Part shown: piece after piece, positions 37,316-46,503 of the stretch | How the letters are laid out: the number at the start of each line of letters is the position of its first letter | Position numbering within the stretch: the first letter of the stretch is position 1 | DNA from: Hepsetus odoe | Lineage: Eukaryota; Chordata; Actinopteri; Characiformes; Hepsetidae | NCBI GenBank assembly: GCA_017165825.1 | Contig: CM029370.1 | Location: 26,616,959-26,680,958, forward strand | Length of the DNA stretch: 64,000 nt | Direction: 5' to 3' | Position numbers and translations under genes: made by a program | Notes under the pieces: generated by a model | Told to the model about the DNA's origin: nothing | The model's database searches: none | Seen by the model: the letters and a program-made list of their open reading frames with translations, nothing else

Positions 37316-37425
37316 CCCTGCAATGGACTGGTGACCTCTCTAGGGTGCTTTTTCTGCCTTTCACTCTATGAGTGCTGGGATCCAGCACCCCTGTGACCCT
37401 GGATCGGATGAGGAGCTCTTATAAT
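37115..37425 (+). mobile_element. repeat family C with internal (GT)n, plus orientation
   Basis: GTGTGGAGTTTGCATGTACT, CCATAGTACAAAGACATGCA, GTGAATTGGAGATGCCAAAT, an expanded (TG)n at 37268-37312, then CCTGCAATGGACTGGTGACC, AGTGCTGGGATCCAGCACCC and TGACCCTGGATCGGATGAGG. Confidence 0.85.
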
Positions 37426-37687
37426 GAACTGCGATATAAAGTGAACCATGGCTCAGACTTTGAGGACGAAAGTAAACACTGAAAAGGTGAACAGTGGCCC
37501 GTTACACCTCTTACCTTTTTACAGCCATAATATAAATATTGTAGCACTGAGGGCTGAGCCACTCCGAAATTGGGCAGTTTCTGTTATTTCTTAATAGTTT
37601 TCATAATTTTTAAAAGAAAATTATCTTTACTCTCACACTAAAGTTCAAATTTGAATACATTATGCACATATTTAATGACATCAGCAG

Positions 37688-37918
37688 CGGGACAGCAGTG
37701 GCCTAGTGGTTAGGGAGTTGGCCACAGAATCGGAAGTTTGTGGGTTCAAACTCCTTACCAGTAGGTTGCCCTGAGGTACCCTTGAGCAATGTACCGTCCC
37801 CGACACTGCTCCCCGGGCGCACAGTGTTTGCATAGGTTAAATGAAGAGGTCCAGTTTCGTTGTGGTTCGCTGTGCTGTGCTGTGACCTTGCAATGACAAG
37901 AATAGTCACTTTCAATTC
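37688..37918 (+). mobile_element. SINE family A, plus orientation
   Basis: GGACAGCAGTGGCCTAGTGG, TTAGGGAGTTGGCC, GTGGGTTCAAACTCC B-box, TACCCTTGAGCAATGTACC, GTCCAGTTTCGTTGTGGTTC and CAATGACAAGAATAGTCACTT. One of the better-preserved copies. Confidence 0.88.
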
Positions 37919-39622
37919 ACTATTTTAAGTAAGTTTTGCTGCATCACAGCTTACTGTGTTGTTTTTCATCCAGGCTGGTGCTTTTAAAGTGTTTCTGCAT
38001 CGAACCACAATGTTCAAACCATTTTAGCTTGAAAAATTGTCCATCACTCCATCTGTATTTTCAGTTTGGTTGCACATTGTTATATGTTTTTCAGTTAAGG
38101 CTGTCACCTCTTTTCTGCCCAAAACAAATTTGGCTCTCATATTTATTCATTTAATTACTCATGTATGCATAATTACTTGGGAAATCAGTCACTTTCTGTG
38201 CAGCTGCACCGCAAAGCTGATACATCAGTGTAGATAAACAGGGTCTCAGGGGCCACATTAGTAGGCGAGGGGGCCGCCTCGCCTCCGACAAAAACCTACC
38301 GTCTCCCGCACTCAGAAAACCCTTTCAGCTTTTTCGCCCTTTACCTGTACTAGACTGCAACACATGCATAAAGTGCTTCACTTGCTTTAGTAATGACTAG
38401 TTTTCAGCTGCTTCCAGTAACATTTTCGTAGTATTTTTTGTGCGTGTTTAATGAAAAGTCTGACTTATTTATTGGGAAATAACTGAGAAAAATTGGAGGA
38501 TTGGTTTCTTAAAGCTGGTCTGTTTGGTCAATCTTTTTAAAAGTCTATTTGATGTCATCAAGCTGATGAAGCAATGCAAGGTAGGCAGAAATTATGACAC
38601 ACGTCTTATTAGCTTTGACTTTGTCAAATATAATCCAGTCCAAAAGTGTCCAGAAACACTTCAAATTAGCAAAGTAATAAATTGTTATTAAAGTGTTTAA
38701 CTGTACACGTTCAGATTGTATGATCTCTCCAGACTGGGATGCTCTGGAGCAGCTGTTCATGAAAGTTGTCCAGTGCTAGAAGTTAGCTAGGGGAGTCTGA
38801 AGTCCCCCAGCATGTGAAAGTTTAGGTCTAAATCCAGATGGGGATTAAAGTATAATTCTAAATTGCAGCTGTCTGAATGACCATGAACAAAATTCTACAA
38901 TTGTGGCTTATATAACAACATATTGTGCATGAACAGCTGAGCGTCAGCTACATATTTACACTTTTTTGCAGTGGTAATGAAAACACTGGCAAATTTAATA
39001 CAACGTTATCAATAAATTGTATTATTTTTGTGCAGTGTAAATGTTCAAGTAACTGTTCAGAAAGATTTGAAGCCCGTGGGATGCTTCTCTGACCAGCATC
39101 AGTCGAAGCACAACTAGTGCAAGTTAGCTGCTGCTTTTTCATCACATTTCTCAAAAAGCAGTGAAAATGCTGAACCGGGCTAATTAGAATGTGATATTTT
39201 TTTCATTTTTGCTGCTCTACAAAAAAGCATCTAACAATGCCTCAGAGAGGACAATCCACTGCATGTGTCACACCAGGCAGCTAAGTCTTTTGCTAATAAA
39301 GGTTTTTCAGCATTATGAAGTGTCTGGCTCTGAGAGAGGACTCCTGGGCCACTACTTCTTGGGCAGAGCTGTTTTTGTTGATAACAGGAAGAATCTGTTA
39401 AGGAAACAGATGGTAAAACATCAGTCATCTTTAATACCTTCTGCTTTATGAAATGATTAGTGAGAGATTGAGGAAAGGTTCCAGGAGGAAGAGAGAGCAG
39501 GATGCAGGTGAGCAGAAAAAAAACCCAAAAAAATATATATAATGTTCATCAAGTTTATGAAGTTAGAAATGGAAAATTGGATGAATGTAAGTATGTGAGC
39601 AACTTTAGCAACTAGTCCAACT
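37919..39622. other. intronic DNA, nothing recognised
   Basis: No gene or repeat recognised. Confidence 0.45.
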
Positions 39623-39678
39623 CTGATAGATAGACAGACAGTAAGATGAGTGATTGGAAGGATGGGTCGATTAATGGG

Positions 39679-39714
<36 letters not shown>

Positions 39715-39723
39715 CAGGCAGAC

Positions 39724-39778
<55 letters not shown>

Positions 39779-39814
39779 AAGATGAGTGATTGGAAGGATG
39801 GGTCGATTAATGGG

Positions 39815-39866
<52 letters not shown>

Positions 39867-39930
39867 TAGATAGATAGATAGATAGATAGACAGAAAGATG
39901 AGTGGTTGGAAGGATGGGTCGCTTAATGGG

Positions 39931-39961
<31 letters not shown>

Positions 39962-40126
39962 ATAGACAGACAGACAGATAGATAGATAGACAGAAAGATG
40001 AGTGGTTGGAAGGATGGGTCGCTTAATGGATAGATACATCGATAGATAGATAGACAGACAGATAGATAGATAGATAGAAAGACAGACAGAAAGATGAGTG
40101 GTTGGAAGGATGGGTCGCTTAATGGG

Positions 40127-40160
<34 letters not shown>
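39623..40160. repeat. GATA/GACA tetranucleotide array with higher-order unit
   Basis: Alternating (GATA)n and (GACA)n blocks punctuated by a conserved non-simple segment, AAGATGAGTGRTTGGAAGG followed by ATGGGTCGMTTAATGGGTAGA. The segment recurs with GATGAGTG at 39645, 39781, 39897, 39997 and 40093. This makes a higher-order repeat of 96-136 bp whose length differences come from the number of tetranucleotides. A 271-codon minus-strand frame of Ile/Ser/Leu/Tyr repeats runs through it and is a by-product. Confidence 0.92.
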
Positions 40161-41785
40161 ATCTAACTCTATGAAGACAACAAGGCAGCACCAGAGGCTT
40201 TTCCTGCAGAACTGATTGCTGTAATGTTTGGTAACACATTACAGTGAAGCGCAGAAGGGAAGTGCACCACACCGTTGAATTTTTACAGTGAAGTATGAAG
40301 GCTGCACAGCAAGAAAGAGAAAGTGTCTTAATTAGTTGTTCTTCTTAATCACTTTGCATGTGTGAGGCATGCCGGTGGTGCACTGTGTTAGCAGAGCAGG
40401 GTTTATGATGGAGGGTGCAGAGAATATGTGTGTGTGTGGGACACAACTACTTGCCAGATGTACGCTAGCGGTGGCACAAAGGAGACGTCCAGACAAGAGA
40501 AGACATGTCCCAGTGGGGAGGTCAGCAGCTGGTCAGCACCGGACCCCAGACAGGATTTGCTGATTAACTAGAACCTACAGCAAAGGCTGATGATGACAAA
40601 TTTCTGGCATGAAGTATTGTTCTGCAGCCTGAAGGTTATCTGTAGACTTGTTTTTCTCACTTAGTGAGGGCGAATGTTTTCTCAATGTCAATGTCATCTC
40701 AATGTCACCCCCCCATGTCTGACACTGAATATGTATATATTAAATATACTGAATATTCATTCATTTATTCAGTATATATTCTATACAGTGGATTGATCCC
40801 AGTGTTTTACAATGTCACGCTGTTGATTCAAAATGGTATCACTTTTAATTTGTTGCCAGTGGAAACTGCTTTCACTCTGTGGATGAATTTCAGGTTCACG
40901 TGAACAAAATGTATTGAAATTTTGTAAGAATGTAAGAATGTAAGAAATGCCTTACGATGAAGTTTATGCAGTCATATTAGTATGAGAAAATGTACTGAGC
41001 AGGAGAGCAATGAGCAAAAAAACCCAATGTAATTATATATTGAATGATGCAATGTATAGCAATTATTAATAAAATTGCAATATTGGTGGCTAGCTTTCAA
41101 AAAGATATCAAAAGGAAGAGCCAATTAAATCCCACAGTGTGGTCAACAGTCTAGCTTAACTAAATTTGCTGTTTTATAAAGGTTTGGAGACCCAGGATCA
41201 ATTCCTGTCTAAGCAGGCTGGGGAATCCATGTGGGGTCTTGGGAGCCATTAGCATTAGCTGCATGAAGCTGAGTCTGTACAGCTCCAGTGGGAATAGAGC
41301 GTGATCCCTTTCTGCCTTCCCCAACCTTTGAAGTGCCATTGCTTGTTGTATCAGTGCTGGCGTCATACCCAATCAGTCGATGCTGCCGCTATGGCGTGTG
41401 GAGTAAGGAAACTGTCCTTGCCAGCTTTAATTTCCTAACAGTCTGTGCTCTTGATGGAGGGCGGCGTTCACTGGCTGCAGAGATCCCGGCCCAATTAAGC
41501 AGGTGTACGATGGAGGTAGACTGCAGAGTGCAGGGCAAAAGCCACGCGTGTGGCCCCTAGAAACAGTACCTCACCCTGCCTTTCAGCTCACCACAAAAAA
41601 AATTCATCAGCATAACTCCGAGGGCAGCTCCTTAACCTAATCGAAAAGCAAATGCAATGTGACTATAGCTGCACATGTGGTCCATTAAAAAAAAAAGAAA
41701 TCCTGGGGCTTTCGTAACCATGTTTTCCTCGTCCTACTGGTTGGTTAATTCACCCGTGCTGAAACTCTTCTCTTCTGTTTTACAG
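40161..41785. other. end of intron 1, no repeat recognised
   Basis: Single-copy-looking sequence leading to a pyrimidine-rich acceptor (CTCTTCTCTTCTGTTTTACAG) just before exon 2. The short AT motif TATATTAAATATACTGAATA lies near 40735. Confidence 0.5.
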
Positions 41786-41923
41786 ATTACCATCTTGGAA
41801 CGGCAGATATTTGATTTCCTCGGTTACCAGTGGGCGTCGATTCTTACCAACTTCATCCACATAATCACAGTGATCCTGGGGCTCTTTGGGACGGTGCAAT
41901 TCAGGCCACGATATGTGACTGGG
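41786..41923 (+). CDS. nkain2: NKAIN2-like protein, coding exon 2
   Basis: The exon encodes 46 residues: ITILERQIFDFLGYQW, then a hydrophobic segment (ILTNFIHIITVILGLFGTVQ) and FRPRYVTG. NKAIN proteins are four-segment membrane proteins that bind the beta subunit of the Na+/K+-ATPase in neuronal membranes; ERQIFDFLGYQW is their hallmark. RPRY(I/V)TG favours NKAIN2 over NKAIN1, 3 and 4. A polypyrimidine tract and TTTTACAG precede the exon, and GTGAGT follows at 41924. Both ends are in phase 0. Residue 18 of the exon is Ser (WASIL), where I recall Pro (WAPIL) in family members. The open frame continues upstream and downstream into intron, but that extension is not family-like. Identification as an NKAIN is secure; the paralogue is probable. 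Confidence 0.93.
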
Positions 41924-42413
41924 GTGAGTTTGCAGATAATTCCATATTTTTACTCCACAAATATACCTTTCTGTTATACATGGGTGCTTGGACCAATAAT
42001 AATGAGTCAATCAAACACTTTATAACCTTCAAAAAAACCTTCGCAGGCCATAATAACTTTAAGCTTAGGGATAAAACCACTGTGTGGTTTTATTCATCAC
42101 TGTCATCGATTCGGTATCCAATGGCATATCAGTGAAGACAAATATTATTTTTCACCACAGGATTAGAGGTATGCTGTTCTGGACAGCTCTCCAAAATGAA
42201 GCCCTGTGTTATGACAGGTTTTCACTGGAATAAGGAATAATTTTAACCTCCAGCTTTCTCTCAGAGAGTTCTTACCAGTTTTACGGACTGGTTGATTTTA
42301 TTCTTAGTGAGGCATGTTGGCCTGAAATTAAAGCTGACCGTGTTATTAATCATGTTGCATAGTTCAGTAGTGCAGCATTCTGTCCCTCAGCCACAGAATT
42401 CACAATTTGTTTG

Positions 42414-42605
42414 GGTGTTGTTTTGGTGTATAGAGCTTTTTGCAATGGTTGTCACAAAGCAGCTTTACAGAATCCAGGGTCTGAGCCCTTACTGAGCATG
42501 CCGAAGGCAACAGAGGCAAAACTCCCTTAAACTGGATGAAAGGAACCTTGGGAGGAACCAAGAAGGGGAACCCCTCCTCCTCAGGTTGACTCATATATGG
42601 ACTAA
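42414..42605 (+). mobile_element. dispersed teleost repeat (AAAGCAGCTTTACAGAATCC type)
   Basis: TGGTTGTCACAAAGCAGCTT, TACAGAATCCAGGGTCTGAG, AAACTCCCTTAAACTGGATG and GGAACCTTGGGAGGAACCAA followed by GGGGAACCC match a repeat I recall from many fish genomes. Name and class are not assigned. Confidence 0.55.
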
Positions 42606-42711
42606 TAAATAAGATCAAGCTGGCATTAATGTTACTCTGCAACCGGAGTAAACAGTGATTCTTCATTCAGATCAAAAATGGAAACCAGACACAGGTTTTT
42701 ACATTTGAAAG

Positions 42712-42974
42712 TGAAAAAAGTGAAAGTGACGACCCTTGTCATTGCGAGGTCACAGCACAGCACACGTGAACCATAACTAAATTGGACCTCTGCATTTAAC
42801 CCATGCACTCAAACACTGTGCAGCAGTGGGCAGCTATTGAAAGCGCCCGGGGAGCAGTGACAGGGACAGTACCTTGCTCAAGGGTACCTCAGGGCAGCCT
42901 ACTTGTGAGGGAATCGAACCCACAATCTTCCGATGCGGGGGCAACTCCCTCACCACTAGACCACCGCTGCCCCG
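42712..42974 (-). mobile_element. SINE family A, minus orientation, first of a tandem pair
   Basis: On the minus strand: GGGGCAGCGGTGGTCTAGTG head, GGGTTCGATTCCC B-box, CCTTGAGCAAGGTACTGTCC, CCGGGCGCTTTCAATAGCTG and a tail that ends TCACTTTCAC. It abuts an identically oriented copy at 42975. Confidence 0.9.
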
Positions 42975-43197
42975 AAAGTGAAAGTGACTATTCTTGTCAT
43001 TGCAAGGTCACAACACAGCAAAATTGGACCTCTGCATTTAACCCATGCAGCAGTGGGCAGCTATGAAAGCGCCCGGGGAGCAGTGACAGGGACGGTACCT
43101 TGCTCAAGGGTACCTCAGGGCCACCTACTGGTAAGGGGTTTGAACCCACAATTTTCCAATCCTGTGGCCAACTCCCTAACCACTAGGCCACTGCCCT
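42975..43197 (-). mobile_element. SINE family A, minus orientation, second of a tandem pair
   Basis: Minus strand: GGGCAGTGGCCTAGTGGTTA head, GGGTTCAAACCCC B-box, CCTTGAGCAAGGTACCGTCC, GCGCTTTCATAGCTGCCCAC, ATGACAAGAATAGTCACTTT. Its tail runs straight into the head of the neighbour. Confidence 0.9.
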
Positions 43198-43829
43198 AAG
43201 CAAGAGAAAGTTCCAGGAGAGAAAGGAAGCCAATCTCAGGGAAATTGTCTAGATTTTCCAGAGTAATACTTGCTCAAAGTTTCAAAAATCCAGCCCAGAA
43301 AAGCTTTTCAAAATTTCCTCCCACCTTTAACATGCATCATCAGAATGTTTAAAGAAGAGGATTACATTTTAGATTCTGTTGCTTTGCAGCTAAAGGAAGC
43401 GAGTTGGCATTTTTACAGCAGATGTAGTGATGGTTTGCATTAAAGCAAGCAGAGCTTTTCGTTTCGGGCGGAAGGCACGATGTTTTACTGTGAATTTGAT
43501 GAAAATATATTGGCAAGCACTATCTTAGAGGAAGGAAATATTTTTCATTTTTGCCATTTTTGTCTTTTTTTGCAAAACAAACTAATATTTCATTCTTCGC
43601 CTGCACACTGAACAGAAATCGAATATAAATGTAATTCATTAGATATGATTCTGATGTAATTATTTTGCCTGAGCTATTTATCCTAATCGTGAGGGTGCTT
43701 AAACAAGGAGTGCACGGAGTGCAAAACACTCTGGAGGAGTCTCCTGTCCATTATCAGACAGACACACAGTCGAACGCACACACACTGGTAACTTTATCAT
43801 CTCCAGACCAGCCGACACGCCCAACTATG
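43198..43829. other. intron 2, nothing recognised
   Basis: No repeat recognised except a possible family C tail fragment near 43725-43815 (CTCCTGTCCATTATCAGACA, TATCATCTCCAGACCAGCC). Confidence 0.45.
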
Positions 43830-44136
43830 AACTCATTCACTCATTTTCAAAGCTGCTTGTTCTAAATAGGGACGGGTTTTATATAATTTTATTTAATTTC
43901 GAGGCGGGTGCAGGAGTGTATCCCAGGTCAAAAGGTGAGGAAACACCCTGAAAAGCTCTATCGCAACACAGATACACAAATAAACACACTAACTGGAGCA
44001 CCCAGAGGAAACCCAAATAAACACAGGGAGAACACTCCACCCAGAAAGGACCTGGACTGTCCCACCTGGGAATTGAACCCAGGACCTTCTCACCATGAGG
44101 CAACAGCACTAACTGCTACACCACTGTGTCATCATA
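43830..44136 (-). mobile_element. repeat family C, minus orientation
   Basis: CATTCACTCATTTTCAAAGC, GGAGTGTATCCCAGGTCAAA, CACAGGGAGAACACTCC and CCACCTGGGAATTGAACCCA followed by CTAACTGCTACACCACTGTG give the reversed order of the family, with a clear B-box at the right. Confidence 0.85.
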
Positions 44137-44844
44137 ATAATTAGCTTAATTATTACATAATTATATTCACTACATGTACAGATGTTAACATTTCATGTTT
44201 TTGTTTTGTTTCCAGTTTTTTTTGTTTCTAATCCAAGTTCTGTGTTGCGCTCAACATGTTCTCTTATGTCTGGAAAACGTCCAAAAATTTGGAACATTGT
44301 TCTGTAGTATCCCAGTCTTGACAAGCTGCTAGAGATGGCCAAACCAAAAAAGCGTGGTGGAGCTCGTTGTAATATGGGGGATACTCTGCTTGATTATTGG
44401 CCTAATTGAAATCAATGGCCTGGCCTAGCTCTCCTCCCACCCAGGCAAATGTGGGAGGCTCTTTATTTCATGACTGTATGCCGGAAGGTGCAGTTACAGT
44501 ATATCAACTGCACTCTTGTTTGGAGAGAAGCATGGCCCATTGACCCATCACCCAGCTGCAGGCGCTTAGCAACCTCCATATATTACACACCGAGCGTGAT
44601 CTGTAAATGAACAAATTCTGTCCTCCACCTGAGACCGTTTCTACCTGCCTGAACCCTTATTCAGGGCCATCCTCTATCAACTCCCAACTCTGATGTTTAT
44701 GGTGCAATAAAGGCACAGAGCATCCACCCATCACTGGAACGGATTTACTGAAATGTTGTTTTCTGGAAAGATACATGTGAATTCATTTTGGATTTCTGCT
44801 GCGAAAATATATACAAACAAACTGCACTGCTTCTTTTCTGGTCC
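44137..44844. other. intron 2, no repeat recognised; possibly conserved non-coding
   Basis: Looks single-copy. The stretch 44330-44710 is less AT-rich than its surroundings and has no repeat hallmark. No gene seen. Confidence 0.4.
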
Positions 44845-45000
44845 CATCTCTTTGGACAGTGGGAGGAAACCAACACAGAGACAGGGAGAACTTGTAGAAT
44901 TGACACAGGAAGGACACAGGCTGTCTCAGCTGGGGAGCAAACCCAATAGATTTGGTCTGTGTGGCGACAGCCATTATCCGCTGCACTACCGTGCATCTCC
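44845..45000 (-). mobile_element. repeat family C fragment, minus orientation
   Basis: CCATCTCTTTGGACAGTGGG, AGACAGGGAGAACTTGTAGA, CAGCTGGGGAGCAAACCCAA and CCGCTGCACTACCGTGCATC, the diverged right-hand part of family C. Confidence 0.7.
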
Positions 45001-46422
45001 ATTTTCTCTAATTATTTTTCTATACATTTTACCATACCACCTGACTTAAATAAAACATTGTATATTTGCTTACATTTAAAATAAAGATCAGGCCTGCTCC
45101 GGTAAAGTTCCCATGTGAATTTGAGGGTGGGTTAATCCAAACTTGGGGAAAACAGTATTGTGAGTGAAATATTGAGAGTGCACCTGATTGCTTGAGGAGC
45201 TCATGGCAGCTGATTGCAACATCTGAGCAGTGGGATAGAAGAACCGTGTTTGGCTTACTAAAGACCTGCAATGGTTTGAGTAGTAGGACGTAGCCATGAG
45301 TAGAACAGACCGAGCTTAATTAAATGACAACAAAACAAGCAAAAAACAGACTAATTAAACACTGAGCACTAAGAGACTAGGCCATACATAAAGCACAGGC
45401 AGGATAAGGGAGATTGAGGGACAAGGGCAATAGTACTTCTTAGCAGACCAGAGACACATAATGAAGAAAGCTACGTACAATCACGCTTATCACAGACCAA
45501 TGACTGGGTGTGGCTCTGATTTCAAATACAATGCAATAACAGTTTTCCCCCGCACCCTATCCCACAACTCCCTACCCCATATTCTCCCATGTTTAAATTT
45601 GCATTACTATCACATGACTGATGATTATGTCATCATGCCTAATTGTAATAAATAATGTGCTCAGACACCAGAGGGTGAATGTATCTTAGCTAAAGAAGAC
45701 CACATCAAACATCTGCTGGCTTTGAGAATTAGAACTGCCTGTGAACTGAGCCAGCACCGAAAGGTTTCTGTGTGCTAAGCGACTGCAGATCGTGGCTCGG
45801 GTCATCACAGGTAATACGAATCGACTTTGCATTTCCTTCTGATCGTTTGTTTGCGTCAATTTTCACATCACCTACGACTCTATCTAAAGAACAGTTTCAG
45901 CCTAGCATATCATGGCTTGTCTGATGGGACACTACAGATTTCCTTTTCAACCACACAAAGCATTGACAAGCGGCCCACTCCGTCCACTAATCTTTGAACA
46001 GATTTATGCAAAACTTTGATATTTGGTACCTCAAGGACAGCTGTAGTGGAGCTTAACATCTCAAAGGTTTGTTTTTATGGCCATATCTTTGCTCTGCTGA
46101 TGATTTTGCATGGATATTTGACTCATTGTTGTCGATTCATATTGTGCCGATTTTGATAAGCTGTAATGCATGCGCCAGAGCGAAAGCCGCCCTCACTCAC
46201 TCCTACACAGCCTCTTCAGTGAGAAAACGGCAGGCGTCTCCTGGCACATCTCAGACCTGTGAAGCAGGGTTTAAGGCATGCATTATCAAATAATTAATTA
46301 CAGAGAAAACATCCCACTTATGCTTTTGCAAGCCAATTAATCATGCATATGCAAAAGTAGGTTTAGTTGGCTCATAATTTATCATGCTTGATTTTAATCA
46401 GGGTTTTGCTTCTCTTTCCTAG
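45001..46422. other. end of intron 2, no repeat; AT-rich motif cluster at 46270-46400
   Basis: No dispersed repeat. Near 46290-46360 occur TAATTAATTACA, CCAATTAATCATGC and ATGCATATGCAAA, motifs of the homeodomain/POU kind, within 150 bp of exon 3. Their function is unproven. Confidence 0.4.
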
Positions 46423-46503
46423 TATGCAGTCTGGCTGGTTCTCTGGGTCACCTGGAATGTCTTCATCATCTGCTTCTACCTGGAAGTGGGTGACCTTTCC
46501 AAG
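46423..46503 (+). CDS. nkain2: NKAIN2-like protein, coding exon 3
   Basis: Encodes 27 residues, YAVWLVLWVTWNV followed by FIICFYLEVGDLSK, a transmembrane segment and the start of the following loop. The stretch (Y)AVWLVLWVTWNVF is closest to NKAIN2 in my knowledge of the family; NKAIN1 and NKAIN3 differ around VLWV(G/T)WN and after TG. The acceptor is TCTCTTTCCTAG and the donor GTAATT at 46504. The exon starts and ends in phase 0 and joins exon 2 directly (..YVTG|YAVW..). The remaining exons (extracellular loop, last membrane segments, FDFIGGFDSYGYQ tail) are not in the window and should lie downstream. Confidence 0.93.

Larger units (their letters stand above)
41924..46422 (+). other. nkain2: nkain2-like intron 2
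   Basis: Bounded by a GTGAGT donor and a TCTCTTTCCTAG acceptor. At about 4.5 kb it is short next to the intron upstream. It holds a dispersed repeat near 42414, two tandem SINEs (42712-43197) and two minus-oriented family C copies (43830 and 44845). The last 250 bp before exon 3 look like unique, homeobox-site-rich sequence. Confidence 0.85.

Noticed and set aside
39623..40160. CRISPR-like array (repeats with spacers)
   Set aside because: The spacers are themselves GATA/GACA simple repeats, the genome is vertebrate and there are no cas genes; it is a compound satellite.
39457..40272. 271-codon minus-strand frame rich in Ser, Ile, Leu, Tyr and Cys
   Set aside because: It is the translation of a GATA/GACA array; the period of four bases keeps frames open. 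No domain or start context supports a protein.
41675..42025. Extended frame around exon 2 as a 116-codon protein
   Set aside because: Family similarity begins exactly after the acceptor AG and ends exactly at the GTGAGT donor; the flanks are intron.
45740..45812. Possible extra exon followed by a GT donor (CACAGGTAATAC)
   Set aside because: The coding frame has no resemblance to NKAIN proteins and the exon 2 to exon 3 junction is already in phase without it.
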